Notes: a model not told the origin generated them from the letters alone. A stretch of 64,000 bases of DNA from Flavobacteriia bacterium (GCA_947446925.1 CANFHU010000002.1:124001-188000); one strand, 5' to 3'; numbered from the stretch's first letter, positions 49,104-59,148 are shown. Numbers and translations: made by a program.

Positions 49104-50222
49104 CTAACTCCGTTTCTCTTCTCTTCCATCTGCATGTAGTGCAAATCTTCCTTTTTCTCGATCATGCACCTGATCCAAACGTTTCCAAGGCCAGCCACCA
49201 AATTGTGTTTCGTGGTAATCATTGAATGCTTGTTGGATTTCTTCCTTAGTGTTCATTACGAATGGTCCATATTGAATTACAGGTTCGTTGATTGGTCGAC
49301 CTTGCAAAACAAGGATGCTCGCTTCGAGGTTTCCAGCGAGTAATGTAAGTTCGACAGTTGGATCTAATTCAATTGCATTGTAACGATTGACAAGAGTTTC
49401 AACTACTGTCAGTGTATCTCCTTCATAAAAATAAAGTGTACGATTGATTCCTTCAGAGGCTTTAGGAAGTGTCCAAGTTCCACCTGCTTCGATTTTAATA
49501 TTCCATACAGCCACTTCGTTCGCTGGATCTGCTGCCCAGGAATTTGGTGGTGGAGTGGATGCTTTCGTAGCACCAATCGAACCTGCAATGATTTCTACCA
49601 AGGTTGTTTTAGCATTTTTGTCGGTATGTTTTAGGGTAGGGATGGTGTCGCTCCATAACATTTTGAAATGTGGTTCCACCATTTTATACTTTTTAGGAAG
49701 GTTCAACCAAATTTGAAACAATTCCATCGGATTTTCTTTGTCTTTATGTAGCAAAGGAAACATTTCGGAATGTTGTACCCCTTTTCCTGCAGTCATCCAT
49801 TGTACATCGCCGTCACCATAGCGACCAGCAGCGCCCATCGAGTCAGCATGATCCACCAAACCTTTGCGAACTACCGTAATCGTTTCAAATCCGCGGTGTG
49901 GGTGACCCGGAAATCCAGGTACAGTCTGTCCATGATACATACGGAAACCATCTTTGATGATAAAATCACTTCCCATGTGTCGACCTTCCATCGAAGTGGT
50001 TGGTCCCATTTGGTCATTGCCTTTCGGAAAGAAATCCTCGTGGTGAACACAGAATAAAAATGGATCAGCAGTTTCCCATTGGAAACCGAGGGCTTTTATA
50101 GATTTTATTGGATTCATTGGTGGAATAGTTTCTGTTTGTTTATGTTGACTAAATGAAATGGTTGGGAGCCCTAACGCGGCAAACCCTAATCCAAGACGAG
50201 AAAGAAAATTACGACGCAACAT
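49104..50222 (-). CDS. Tat-exported pirin-family cupin protein
   Basis: A 372-residue pirin. The N terminus RRNFLSRLGLGFAALGLP looks like a twin-arginine signal, which is unusual for pirins; most are cytoplasmic. The metal-site motifs HPHRGFETITVV and TAGKGVQHSEMF are present, and a C-terminal pirin domain covers about residues 240-345. Some relatives have quercetin dioxygenase activity. An export role in oxidising an aromatic or flavonoid-like compound is possible but unproven. Confidence 0.88.
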   Translation of the reverse strand: MLRRNFLSRLGLGFAALGLPTISFSQHKQTETIPPMNPIKSIKALGFQWETADPFLFCVHHEDFFPKGNDQMGPTTSMEGRHMGSDFIIKDGFRMYHGQTVPGFPGHPHRGFETITVVRKGLVDHADSMGAAGRYGDGDVQWMTAGKGVQHSEMFPLLHKDKENPMELFQIWLNLPKKYKMVEPHFKMLWSDTIPTLKHTDKNAKTTLVEIIAGSIGATKASTPPPNSWAADPANEVAVWNIKIEAGGTWTLPKASEGINRTLYFYEGDTLTVVETLVNRYNAIELDPTVELTLLAGNLEASILVLQGRPINEPVIQYGPFVMNTKEEIQQAFNDYHETQFGGWPWKRLDQVHDREKGRFALHADGREEKRS

Positions 50223-50310
50223 AGGGATTAATGATTACAGATTGATAGATTATAAATTAGCAGATTAAAGATTGTTAGACTGAATATCGAGTAAATATTT
50301 CAATTTTTCA

Positions 50311-50628
50311 TTATGCGGCTGCATAAATCGGAACTTTTGTGTTATCTAATTCTTGCTTAAATATTGGGTTTTTAATAGCTCGATACGCTAATAAATCAAT
50401 CTTTTTTGCGAATAATGTTTCTAAATCGCTTAGCAGATTAAAAAAAGACTCTCCATGTTCTACAGGAGATAAATTTTCGTTGAAAATAACAGCAAAATCT
50501 AAATCACTATCAACATTGAAATTTTCTGTAAGCGCTGAACCAAATAAATAAAGATCAGAAACATGGTGTTTTTCACACAAGTTTGCAATATTTGATTCGA
50601 TATCTTTAGTTAGATTAAACATATACAC
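50311..50628 (-). CDS. MNT-type nucleotidyltransferase
   Basis: A 105-residue minimal nucleotidyltransferase. The motif LYLFGSALTENFNVDSDLDFAVIF carries GS ... DxD. Many such genes pair with a HEPN gene as a toxin-antitoxin module (MntA/HepT), but I see no HEPN partner on either side, so it appears solitary. Role unknown. Confidence 0.8.
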   Translation of the reverse strand: MYMFNLTKDIESNIANLCEKHHVSDLYLFGSALTENFNVDSDLDFAVIFNENLSPVEHGESFFNLLSDLETLFAKKIDLLAYRAIKNPIFKQELDNTKVPIYAAA

Positions 50629-50690
50629 AAATATAAAAAATAGAATTTGAGTTGGTTGGTTTTTATTCCTTAAAATGTAAAGTAAACTAC

Positions 50691-51293
50691 TTACTTTAAA
50701 AATTGCCGAAACGTCAAATTAACGCGGGATTTTTTAATTTTTGTCTCTTTTTTAAGTTGGTGCATCCAATGTTTTTGAGAATGCATATCCATCACAACTA
50801 ACGATCCATTTTCTAAGTTAATGTCGATTTTTTCTCCGCTTTGTTTGTGCTTGAGTTGAAAGGTTCGTGTTGCACCAAAACTTAGGGAAGCAATGATACC
50901 TTCTGCAGCTAATTCCGGTTCATTGTCGCTGTGCCATGCCATTCCAATTTCTCCAGTAGCATACAGGTTCAACAAACACCCATTGAATTGCGTGTTTAAT
51001 TCCTTTTCTAATTTCTGTTTGAGTTCCAATACAACCTCCGACCAAGGAGTTGCTATTTTCTCTTGTTTCGAATAGGTATAAGCGATATGTTCGTCTCCTT
51101 CAAAAGCAACTTGACGTTTGGTGATGATTTTTTTACCATACAAAGTGAGTTCATCGTGTTTCCATGCTACTTCGTTAATTAATTGATGGAGGTAAGATGA
51201 ATGGGTGTCCTTGATTAAATTTGGGATGTAATTGGTGAAACCGTCGTAGGGGAGTAGGTTCGTATGATCTTTATTGAAAAGTGTATGTGTCAT
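50691..51293 (-). CDS. AlkB-family 2-oxoglutarate/Fe(II) dioxygenase
   Basis: A 200-residue dioxygenase close to the ALKBH2/3-type AlkB proteins, which repair 1-methyladenine and 3-methylcytosine in DNA or RNA. Iron ligands: His and Asp in AWHSDNEP and the distal His in SQKHWMHQL. The 2-oxoglutarate Arg is in SRVNLTFRQF. The upstream FGATRTFQLKH strand is typical. It complements tag at 12362 as a second alkylation-repair gene in the window. Confidence 0.92.
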   Translation of the reverse strand: MTHTLFNKDHTNLLPYDGFTNYIPNLIKDTHSSYLHQLINEVAWKHDELTLYGKKIITKRQVAFEGDEHIAYTYSKQEKIATPWSEVVLELKQKLEKELNTQFNGCLLNLYATGEIGMAWHSDNEPELAAEGIIASLSFGATRTFQLKHKQSGEKIDINLENGSLVVMDMHSQKHWMHQLKKETKIKKSRVNLTFRQFLK

Positions 51294-51507
51294 AGTTGAA
51301 TAATGTTTGATGTGTAAAGTTAGTGAATATGAATTTCATCTTTTTATAGATAACTCTGGATTTTACTTATTAAATACTTAACTTCTTATCTATCCATTTA
51401 GCTATTAGAGTTGTAAAAATAGACGCGGTTTAAATTTTGAACTTAATAGACTTTATAAGTGCTTTTGTAAATTAATATTATTATTTTAACTAAATAATTA
51501 TTCAATC

Positions 51508-52824
51508 ATGCGGTTTCTAACTTTGACTTTTATTTTTGCTTTATCCGTGATGCACGCACAAGTGTCGGAGGTTGCAATTCGTTTAAAAGACGCAAAATGG
51601 ACATTGTATGTAGATGGTGAACCGTTTTACATTCGTGGAGGTGGTGGGACTGTTAACCTAGAACAACTTAAAGCTGCAGGAGGAAATACAATTCGGACTT
51701 GGGGAATTGAACAAGCGCAAGAAATACTTGATCAAGCGCAAAAGTTGGGATTAAAAGTGATGTTAGGGTATTGGATACAGCATGAAAGACATGGGTTTGA
51801 TTATAATGATACAATTGCTGTTCAAAATCAATTTAAACAGGTTCGAGATGCTGTCTTGAAATATAAAGATCACCCAGCACTCTTAATGTGGGGAATCGGA
51901 AATGAATATGAATTAGCCTATTCCAATACTGCTGTTTGGCGCGCAGTGAATGATATTGCTAAAATGGTTCATGAACTGGATCCACATCATCCAACTTCAA
52001 CTGTTACCGCAGGCACAAGTTTAGAAAAATTAAAATTTGTCAAAAAAGAATTAACCGCAATCGATATTTATGGAATTAATACCTATGGAGATATCGAAAC
52101 TGTTCAAGAAAAATTAGATTCTGGTGGATATACCAGACCTTATATGATTACTGAATGGGGACCAAATGGACATTGGGAATCACCAAAAACGCCATGGGGT
52201 ATGTCATTAGAACAAACTTCTACTGAAAAAGCAAAGTGTTATTTAGATAGATACACTAATTATATTGCAGCAAATAATAAACAATGTATTGGTTCCTTTG
52301 CGTTTTTATGGGGACAGAAGCAAGAATACACCCATACTTGGTATGGACTTTTTACTGAAAAAGGTGAATCCACTGAAGCAATTGATGCTTTAACTTTTTG
52401 TTGGAAAGGCGTTTATCCTGAAAATCGAACACCTCAAATTGATTCGTTAAAAATGGATGGTATAAAAGACGCTAAGTTTGGTGTTTTCTCATCTCGTACT
52501 AAGCATCAAATTACAGTTTATGCGCGCGATTTAAATGGGGATCAACTAAATTATGAATGGGAGTTATATCCTGAAAGTACTGATTTGAAAATGGGTGGAG
52601 ATGCTGAGTTGAAACCGGTAAAAATCGAAGGTAGAATTACAAAAAAGAACTCCGCTAGTATAATATTAAAATCACCTAATTTGGAAGGAAAATATAGATT
52701 GTTTTTACTTGTTTCGGATGCTTCTAAAGTGGCGTATGTGAATATTCCTTTTCAAGTTATAGCTGGAAAACCAAAGGCAGTAACGATTAAACCTGCAGTA
52801 TTAAATTCTTTCAATAATGATTAA
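51508..52824 (+). CDS. Secreted clan-A glycoside hydrolase (GH2/GH72-like TIM barrel)
   Basis: A 438-residue protein with a signal peptide (1-17, SVMHAQ) and a TIM-barrel glycosidase domain (about 25-320). Two likely catalytic Glu are visible: Glu133 in WGIGNEYEL (acid/base) and Glu216 in MITEWGPNG (nucleophile), each at a barrel-strand end. A C-terminal Ig-like domain (~325-430) follows. The sequence resembles Bacteroidetes GH2-barrel proteins and, more weakly, beta-1,3-glucanosyltransferases. It leads a five-gene operon and overlaps the next gene by 8 bp. The beta-1,3-glucan substrate is inferred from neighbours. Confidence 0.78.
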   Translation: MRFLTLTFIFALSVMHAQVSEVAIRLKDAKWTLYVDGEPFYIRGGGGTVNLEQLKAAGGNTIRTWGIEQAQEILDQAQKLGLKVMLGYWIQHERHGFDYNDTIAVQNQFKQVRDAVLKYKDHPALLMWGIGNEYELAYSNTAVWRAVNDIAKMVHELDPHHPTSTVTAGTSLEKLKFVKKELTAIDIYGINTYGDIETVQEKLDSGGYTRPYMITEWGPNGHWESPKTPWGMSLEQTSTEKAKCYLDRYTNYIAANNKQCIGSFAFLWGQKQEYTHTWYGLFTEKGESTEAIDALTFCWKGVYPENRTPQIDSLKMDGIKDAKFGVFSSRTKHQITVYARDLNGDQLNYEWELYPESTDLKMGGDAELKPVKIEGRITKKNSASIILKSPNLEGKYRLFLLVSDASKVAYVNIPFQVIAGKPKAVTIKPAVLNSFNND

Positions 52825-54664
52825 GAACTACTATATAGTCATTTTTTTTCTGCTGATAACGATGAAAGTTTTTTCTCAACGTTATATAGATTCTGTAGTA
52901 TTTAATCCAAACCTGAGTGGTGTTTATCCTAAAAAAATTACATCCGCGCTAGGAAATATAAATGTTTCTGGATATTATCGGTTTTTAGGTTGTTATTCAG
53001 ATATGCATCTTCAATATGCAGAAATGGGAGCAGTAAAAAAGAGGGTTTTTATCGGGGACGACAGTAACATACCTCAACTCTTAATGAATATTTCAGGTAA
53101 GCCTTCAGAATCCACTTCTTTTTCGACGGATTTTTATATTTATACCCCATTAACTGGTTCAACAACAGATTATGCCAAAGGCTTAAATCTAGGTGTTAAT
53201 TTGTCTGGTTCGCACAAAACATCCATCGGTACTTTTCAAGTAAAAACAGGTGGTATACATTGGTATGCTTTAAGTCCAATGACCTTCGCTTCCAATACAG
53301 GATATAATCGCTTTAGTTTATTCGAACGTAATCCTTGGGATCCTAACACAGGAACTCTAATGAATCGATATACTAATTATTTTAAAAATGGTGCACTCAC
53401 CCAGGATTCAAGATGGGGACAACAAGCTTTTCAGGGGTTTATTTTGGAAGGATTACATATGCCTCGTGGTTTTTCCTTTGCGTTTATGTATGGAAAATCG
53501 CAATACAATGGAGGAGCACTTCCTCGACCTAACCTATTATCAGGGGGTAAAATCAGAAAGGATTTAAACCGAGGATTTGTAAGTTTAAATGCAATTACAA
53601 GTAAAACCTATACAGATAGTTTAACACTTGTTGATATTGGATATAATTTACTTACAACACAATTCGAACTAAAAAGTAAACAAATAGAAGTAAGCGGAGA
53701 ATTGGGGATTGGAAATTATTTTAGTCCAACGAGTAAGGGAGATTTCGGGGAAGCTATAGATCTCAAAATGAAATCGGTTAAAGATCTTTTACCTTTTCAA
53801 ATAGAATTGAGATTTGTTCGAATTAGTCCACGTGTTATAAATAACAATGGAGTATTTTGGAACTCTAGCATACAAGAGAATAATACTGCAATTTTAACAA
53901 ATCAAGCTCCGGGTAGCCAAACACCTTTGATTCCATTTGCTAGTTCATTAGTTTCAATTGGACAATTAACCAATAATAGAACTTCTGGTATACTAAACAT
54001 GGATATACCTCTTGGTAAACAACACAAATTAGTAATTGGATACAGTGTTTCTCAGGAAATAAATGCTTTATCCAAACAAATCACCTATGGACATCCCGCA
54101 AACAATTTAGCACTTTCTCGTTTTTGGCGGTGGAATTTTCCTTCCGGGGTAGGACCTTATGCTAATTTGAATAAGATTTATCGTGGGGTATATGAAAGCG
54201 TTTCGATTACGGATTCTGTTTCCGCTAAAGGGTTTAATTCGATTGAGATTTGTTATAAAAATTCACTCAGTATCCTTGGTAAACGTTTGATGCTTTTATA
54301 CCTTGGTGGGTTTCACACTGTTCAACGATCGTTTGCTGTTTTACCACAATTTAATAAATCAAGTTATTTACAAAGTATAAACCAACAACTAGAATTTTAC
54401 CTCGAATTACATCCAAAATTCATTGTTTCCAATTACTTTGGTTATGATCGAATTATTGCAGGTAAGGCAACTACAACAGATTTACTTACATTAAAGCAGA
54501 AGAACCAAATTGGTTCTAGTTATGCTATAGGCCTAGATATTGAATTGGCTAAATACGTTGGTCTATATATTCGACAACGATGGTTTACTTACAAAGACGT
54601 AAACTTTGTGTTAGATCAATATAAAGGAAAGGAAACCACAGTAGAACTTAAAATATATTTTTAA
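52817..54664 (+). CDS. Outer-membrane beta-barrel protein, glucan locus
   Basis: A 615-residue protein with a signal peptide (about 1-20, MKVFSQ) and long alternating amphipathic strands ending in an aromatic residue (LKIYF), as in outer-membrane barrels. It has no TonB box, plug domain or SusC similarity that I can see. A stretch with several Trp/Tyr/Asn-rich loops (HWYALSPMTFASNTGYNRF) might bind sugar. It overlaps the glycosidase gene by 8 bp and is followed after 1 bp by a second barrel gene. Confidence 0.7.
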   Translation: MIKNYYIVIFFLLITMKVFSQRYIDSVVFNPNLSGVYPKKITSALGNINVSGYYRFLGCYSDMHLQYAEMGAVKKRVFIGDDSNIPQLLMNISGKPSESTSFSTDFYIYTPLTGSTTDYAKGLNLGVNLSGSHKTSIGTFQVKTGGIHWYALSPMTFASNTGYNRFSLFERNPWDPNTGTLMNRYTNYFKNGALTQDSRWGQQAFQGFILEGLHMPRGFSFAFMYGKSQYNGGALPRPNLLSGGKIRKDLNRGFVSLNAITSKTYTDSLTLVDIGYNLLTTQFELKSKQIEVSGELGIGNYFSPTSKGDFGEAIDLKMKSVKDLLPFQIELRFVRISPRVINNNGVFWNSSIQENNTAILTNQAPGSQTPLIPFASSLVSIGQLTNNRTSGILNMDIPLGKQHKLVIGYSVSQEINALSKQITYGHPANNLALSRFWRWNFPSGVGPYANLNKIYRGVYESVSITDSVSAKGFNSIEICYKNSLSILGKRLMLLYLGGFHTVQRSFAVLPQFNKSSYLQSINQQLEFYLELHPKFIVSNYFGYDRIIAGKATTTDLLTLKQKNQIGSSYAIGLDIELAKYVGLYIRQRWFTYKDVNFVLDQYKGKETTVELKIYF

Positions 54665-54665
54665 A

Positions 54666-56357
54666 ATGAAAATTCATATACTCATCTTATTTACTCTGTT
54701 TACTTGTCTAGTATTAGCACAAGAGGGTAAAAAAGTGCAATTCGTAGGTGGTGCCCGCTCCATTTTGACTGCTTCAGACTTTTCTTCAAATGAAAAAGAT
54801 ACAATTACAGTAGGTAAAACAACGGGAGGTTATGCGCTTATTGATCTTGGAATTAAAATAAATCCGAATTCTCGAACAGAAATCTTGGGTATGTTTCGAA
54901 TAAATAATGCATTTGGTGGATTTTGGGGTAGTGATGTTACTTTCGGTGTTCGTCAATTACATGTGAAAGGGATAGCAGGAAAAGGGATAAGATATCAACT
55001 TGGAAATATTGATTATAAACTTTCACCCTACACATGTTATAATTCAAATCCCGATTTAATCTTACCTAGTTTTGGAACTACTTCCATTAAAGAACAAATT
55101 ATAAATTACGAAAGTTTTTATAAATCAAATACCTGGAGGCAGCAAGGCGCAGCGGTAGACTTCGTACTAGATTTTAGTAAAAGCAAGGATGAGTTAAAGT
55201 TCAAAGGATTTCTTTTTAGACTGAACCCAAGTAATCAAGGTACACTTTTTGAAAGATTGTATGGGGGAGGTAGTGTTGTATTTAATCAGCATAAAAATTT
55301 TCAAATTGGAGTGAATTATGCAAATGTATTTGATGTAAAAGAAACAGCGCAAAATAATGATGTGTATCGAAATCAAGTAACTACTTTAATATATCAATAC
55401 ACGTATGAATTTGAAAAGTTAAAAATGGAATTATCAGGAGAAAGTGGTTTTTCTAATACCTTTTCAGCGGAACAAAAAAACGCGCAACTTAATGATTATT
55501 TCATTCATTTTAAAGGTAATACAATGTTTAAAAAAACAGGAGTATCGCTGGAAGCAGGTTGCATGGATAATGGTGCTGATTTTAGAAGTGCTGGAGCGCA
55601 ATCCAAAAGAATCGATTTTAACCAGCAAAACTCAAGTTATCAAAGGTTTACAAATAGTCAAATCGTACGACCTATAAGTTACTATGATTTATACAATGAT
55701 CCCACTTTGTATTCCATGCAATTTTCAACGAAGTTGATGGACTATAACCCAGCGATCAATAATGTTTTACCTTATGGTATTGCTACCTTTAATCGAAGAG
55801 GAGCATATTTTTCTGTAAATTATTCGGATAAAAAAGAACGTATAAGTACACAACTTAAATATTATCGTTTGGGAGAAATAAGAGGACAAGGAACACCTTC
55901 TTTACGAAAATTTGATTATTTCATTGGCTCTGTAAATTTTAATCCTTCGGCTGTATTTCATTGGAAAAAATCGCATACTATATTTTTAGCGATGGGATAT
56001 CAGTATACTAATCGAATGAGTAAACTAGCCTTAGAATCCATAGGTTTAGAATCTTATACTTTGAATTTTGGTGTTTCTTTTGAAATGTTGGATAAACTTT
56101 ATTTTATTGGGAATACCTTTTGGTTTAAGAGCAATGGGAATGAAATATTACCAATTCGTGATGCAAAAGGTACTATCATTAATTTCCAATCAACAAAAAT
56201 CGCTGGTAGTGAAAATTGTCTCTCTGGTGGGTTAAAATTTGAATTTTCAAAAGATGTTTATCTAAGTGTTTTTTATGAGCACAACACCAACAGTTTTATG
56301 GCTTTAAACCCATATCAATTTAACCAGTTTCAAGTCGTTTATTTTATGAAATTTTAA
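54666..56357 (+). CDS. Second outer-membrane beta-barrel protein, glucan locus
   Basis: A 563-residue protein with a signal peptide (1-18, LVLAQ) and beta-barrel periodicity throughout, ending VVYFMKF. It is not obviously homologous to the preceding barrel, and no named family was recognised. The middle (KNFQIGVNYANVFDVKE and the SYYDLYNDPTLYSMQF region) has typical barrel strands with extracellular loops. It sits 1 bp after the previous stop and 3 bp before the lipoprotein gene, so the genes are tightly co-expressed. Confidence 0.7.
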   Translation: MKIHILILFTLFTCLVLAQEGKKVQFVGGARSILTASDFSSNEKDTITVGKTTGGYALIDLGIKINPNSRTEILGMFRINNAFGGFWGSDVTFGVRQLHVKGIAGKGIRYQLGNIDYKLSPYTCYNSNPDLILPSFGTTSIKEQIINYESFYKSNTWRQQGAAVDFVLDFSKSKDELKFKGFLFRLNPSNQGTLFERLYGGGSVVFNQHKNFQIGVNYANVFDVKETAQNNDVYRNQVTTLIYQYTYEFEKLKMELSGESGFSNTFSAEQKNAQLNDYFIHFKGNTMFKKTGVSLEAGCMDNGADFRSAGAQSKRIDFNQQNSSYQRFTNSQIVRPISYYDLYNDPTLYSMQFSTKLMDYNPAINNVLPYGIATFNRRGAYFSVNYSDKKERISTQLKYYRLGEIRGQGTPSLRKFDYFIGSVNFNPSAVFHWKKSHTIFLAMGYQYTNRMSKLALESIGLESYTLNFGVSFEMLDKLYFIGNTFWFKSNGNEILPIRDAKGTIINFQSTKIAGSENCLSGGLKFEFSKDVYLSVFYEHNTNSFMALNPYQFNQFQVVYFMKF

Positions 56358-56360
56358 CCT

Positions 56361-57362
56361 ATGGAACGTATTTTACACCTCGTAATTATCGCTTTTCTTC
56401 TTGTTGGGTGCAGGAAAGAGGAGTTAAAAAAAATAGATGGACCATTATTGTCTGATTTAAATGGTAAATTTTCAGTGATTACCAACTTAAAAGCAAGTAG
56501 GGATTCTATTGATTTTGTAACCAATGAATCCATCTTTTTTACCGCTGAATTTTCAAAGGTTTCTTCTTGGAAATTAGAAATTATTGGTCAAAAAAGTGGA
56601 GCGATAAAAGAAATTAATGGAGTTGGTAATAAATTAACTAATTCAGAAACAACTTGGGATGGATCCACTACTTTGTTTCCTATCTTTCAAACAGAGGTGT
56701 GTAGTGCGCGTCTAACTTTTACGGGGGAAAAAGATACTCTACTCACAACGATTAATGTCAATCAACCTAAAATAAATAAAGGATTTGTAGTTGCTGATTT
56801 TGAGTCTGCATTAAATTCAGGGTGGTCCTCTTTTGTTCAATCTGGAGCAAATATGGATTTTCAAGTTAAGTCAAATAATACTGCTCCTCAAGGAGGAGGT
56901 TATCTTAATATGGCTGGAACAGTGGATTGGGATTGGCTGATAGGTTTAATCAATTTTAAAGCAACTGCTTATGGTGCAAAAACTTTTCCGTTAAGTTCGA
57001 ATCCAAGTAATTTATATTTCAACGTACTAGTTTGGGGAGAACCAAGTTTAAATAATAGTTTAGTTCTTTTTCAATTTCAAGAAGATGAGAATGGAGATGG
57101 TAATTTCAGTTCTAATTCTGAAGACATGTATTCGCATCAAATTACGATAAATTGGGTCGGTTGGAAATTGATAAGTATTCGTTACAATGAGTTAGTCGCT
57201 TTGGTTAATGGTACCCCTGCGGCTGCTTCTGGCAATGGTGTTTTTGAACCAAATAAACTCATGCAAATTAATATGCTACATCTTGCAAATCCTAAATCAG
57301 GTTTCGCAAAGGCAAAATTGGATTACCTAATTTTCACTGAAAATAAACCACTCCAGCCATGA
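56361..57362 (+). CDS. Surface lipoprotein, glycan-binding candidate
   Basis: A 333-residue lipoprotein: MERILHLVIIAFLLVGC, with Cys17 the acylation site, then KEELKK. Residues ~35-140 look Ig-like. Residues ~145-330 form a jelly-roll-like region (VVADFESALNSGWSSFVQ ... NLYFNVLVWGEP ... INWVGWKLISIRYNEL ... KLDYLIFTE) resembling carbohydrate-binding domains of surface glycan-binding proteins. It occupies the place a SusD or SGBP would hold. The stop overlaps the next start by 4 bp. Confidence 0.68.
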   Translation: MERILHLVIIAFLLVGCRKEELKKIDGPLLSDLNGKFSVITNLKASRDSIDFVTNESIFFTAEFSKVSSWKLEIIGQKSGAIKEINGVGNKLTNSETTWDGSTTLFPIFQTEVCSARLTFTGEKDTLLTTINVNQPKINKGFVVADFESALNSGWSSFVQSGANMDFQVKSNNTAPQGGGYLNMAGTVDWDWLIGLINFKATAYGAKTFPLSSNPSNLYFNVLVWGEPSLNNSLVLFQFQEDENGDGNFSSNSEDMYSHQITINWVGWKLISIRYNELVALVNGTPAAASGNGVFEPNKLMQINMLHLANPKSGFAKAKLDYLIFTENKPLQP

Positions 57363-58042
57363 AGACCACAAAAATACAGATCATTGTTTTTTTTATAACA
57401 AGTGTCATATTGGTTAGGGTAGGTGCTCAAGACAATCTGTCTCCAAGTAAAAAAAAGCCAATTACCCTTAAAAATCAGGGATTATATGATACTAGTGAAA
57501 CAGTATCGCATTCAATTTATGGGTTTACTCAATTGAATGTATTTGATGGAAAAATATCGGAAGATGTTTGGTGGTCTAAAAATTCAATGTGTATTCAGGG
57601 GACTTTTGAAGTAGATTCTACTAGATCAAACTATTTAATTTTCAAATGGAATAAAGATCAAACCAATTGTGATTGGGTTGGTGTAGGATTTGGATGGGAT
57701 GGATGGTCATCCAAAGATATGGCCTATTTGAAAGACTCATTGGCTTTTGCTGTCACACTCCGTTCTTCCAAAAGAGATATTTCAAATTTACCATGGGCTT
57801 TCGGATTGGAAGATTATAATGGGAACCAATGTTGGACTGGTTTCAAAAAAGAATTTTTATCGAAGCCAACGATTAGTCAATCATGGATAACATTATTTGT
57901 TCCTTTAAACGCTTTTCCAATTATAGAAAATGACGTTGATTTGACAGCGACAAAGCAATTGATTATTCAGTTATTTGCAGCAGGAGAAATAGAACTAAAA
58001 TCAATTCAAATTGTACCTTATAATACCTCAATTAAGCCTTAA
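57359..58042 (+). CDS. Secreted carbohydrate-binding-like protein
   Basis: A 227-residue protein with a signal peptide (about 1-23, VRVGAQ). The rest resembles a galactose-binding-type jelly roll. An aromatic-rich core (DVWWSKNSMCIQGTFEVD, CDWVGVGFGWDGW and LPWAFGLEDYNGNQCW) is followed by a final strand pair ending IELKSIQIVPYN. This suggests a CBM that binds glucan. It is last in the five-gene operon and converges with the GH16 gene, the two stops overlapping. Confidence 0.65.
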   Translation: MKTTKIQIIVFFITSVILVRVGAQDNLSPSKKKPITLKNQGLYDTSETVSHSIYGFTQLNVFDGKISEDVWWSKNSMCIQGTFEVDSTRSNYLIFKWNKDQTNCDWVGVGFGWDGWSSKDMAYLKDSLAFAVTLRSSKRDISNLPWAFGLEDYNGNQCWTGFKKEFLSKPTISQSWITLFVPLNAFPIIENDVDLTATKQLIIQLFAAGEIELKSIQIVPYNTSIKP

Positions 58043-59037
58043 TTTTTTTGAATTATTTGTCTAATTAATTTGTTTTTTTGTTCAAAGGTTAGGATGTATG
58101 AACCTGTAGGCAGTTGTTTTAAAGAAATTGATTCTATTGGTGTTATAGTACTTTGTGATTCTAATAATCGTCCATCTAACGAATGAATATTGTAACTAAA
58201 AATCGGTGAATCAGAGGATAAAAATAGTACATCGTTTGTAGGATTAGGGTATATGATTGAGATTAACGAAGCATCATCTAACGAAGCACTAACATCCGAT
58301 TGATATACTCTAACATAATCAATTTTCATTTCTGCAGGAAATATGGTAGTTTGATCCGGATAACCTGGCCAGTCTCCACCAACTGCTAGGTTTAAAATCA
58401 AGTAAAAAGGAAGTTGAAACTCTTCAGTTCCATTTACATTGTTGGCTATATTTAGTTGATAATAAATAGTTCCATCCATAAACCATTGAATTTTAGTTGA
58501 ATCCCAAATGATACTGTAGTTATGAAAACTAGCAGGGTCATTTGCAATTACTCCTCCCCAATATTGATGTCCTATATTATCCCAATGTGCTGTACCATGA
58601 ATTTTCATTTCTGAATTTATGTGCTCCATAACATCAATTTCACCACATGCAGGCCAAGAAACCTGATCAATGGAAGTGCCTAACATCCAAAAAGCAGGCC
58701 ATATCCCTTTCCCTTGAGGACATTGAATACGACTCTCAATTTTTCCAAAACGTGTAGAAAATTTTCCTTTGGTACTGATTTTTGCAGAAGTGTATGTATT
58801 AGATGCGTATTGTTCTTTCTTAGCGGTGATGATGAGTTGACCCTGAGAGAAACTTAAATTGTTTGACCCTGGAGTGTAATATTGTGATTCATTATTACCC
58901 CAACCATTTCCGCCTGTTTCTTGCATCCATTTATTTTCGTCTAATTTACTTTCATTGAATTCATCACTCCAAATCAAAGTCCATTGGGCATGAGCATTAC
59001 AACTAATAAATAAAATAAGGATGTAAAGATATTTCAT
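58039..59037 (-). CDS. GH16 endo-beta-1,3-glucanase (laminarinase) with T9SS sorting domain
   Basis: A 332-residue secreted enzyme: signal peptide (1-17), GH16 domain (about 20-250) and a type A T9SS C-terminal domain (IIYPNPTNDVLFL ... LPTGSYILTFEQ). The catalytic motif GEIDVMEH gives Glu133 as nucleophile, Asp135, and Glu138 as acid/base; the Met insertion (E-I-D-V-M-E) marks the laminarinase-type subgroup. It would cleave beta-1,3 linkages outside the cell. Its 3' end overlaps the CBM-like gene by 4 bp. Confidence 0.94.
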   Translation of the reverse strand: MKYLYILILFISCNAHAQWTLIWSDEFNESKLDENKWMQETGGNGWGNNESQYYTPGSNNLSFSQGQLIITAKKEQYASNTYTSAKISTKGKFSTRFGKIESRIQCPQGKGIWPAFWMLGTSIDQVSWPACGEIDVMEHINSEMKIHGTAHWDNIGHQYWGGVIANDPASFHNYSIIWDSTKIQWFMDGTIYYQLNIANNVNGTEEFQLPFYLILNLAVGGDWPGYPDQTTIFPAEMKIDYVRVYQSDVSASLDDASLISIIYPNPTNDVLFLSSDSPIFSYNIHSLDGRLLESQSTITPIESISLKQLPTGSYILTFEQKNKLIRQIIQKN

Positions 59038-59090
59038 AGGGTATTTGTAAAAAGGTTAAATTGAAAGAGTAATTTCTTTTCATCTAAAAA

Positions 59091-59120
59091 TTAAGGGGCT
59101 ATTTAAATATAGCCCCTTAA
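59091..59120 (-). terminator. Intrinsic terminator between the triple-domain and GH16 genes
   Basis: Perfect 12-bp stem TTAAGGGGCTAT / ATAGCCCCTTAA with a six-base loop, followed on the minus strand by TTTTT. It lies 29 bp after the stop of 59149-60450, so GH16 needs its own promoter or read-through. Confidence 0.9.
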
Positions 59121-59148
59121 TTCAATGTTTGTAGTAATTAGAATAATA

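Noticed and set aside
50311-50628. A MntA/HepT toxin-antitoxin module
   Set aside because: Only the nucleotidyltransferase is present; neither neighbour nor gap encodes a HEPN protein.
51508-58042. Calling the two barrel proteins SusC and SusD homologues
   Set aside because: Neither has a TonB box, a plug domain or the tetratricopeptide-like fold of SusD; the lipoprotein at 56361 is beta-rich rather than helical.
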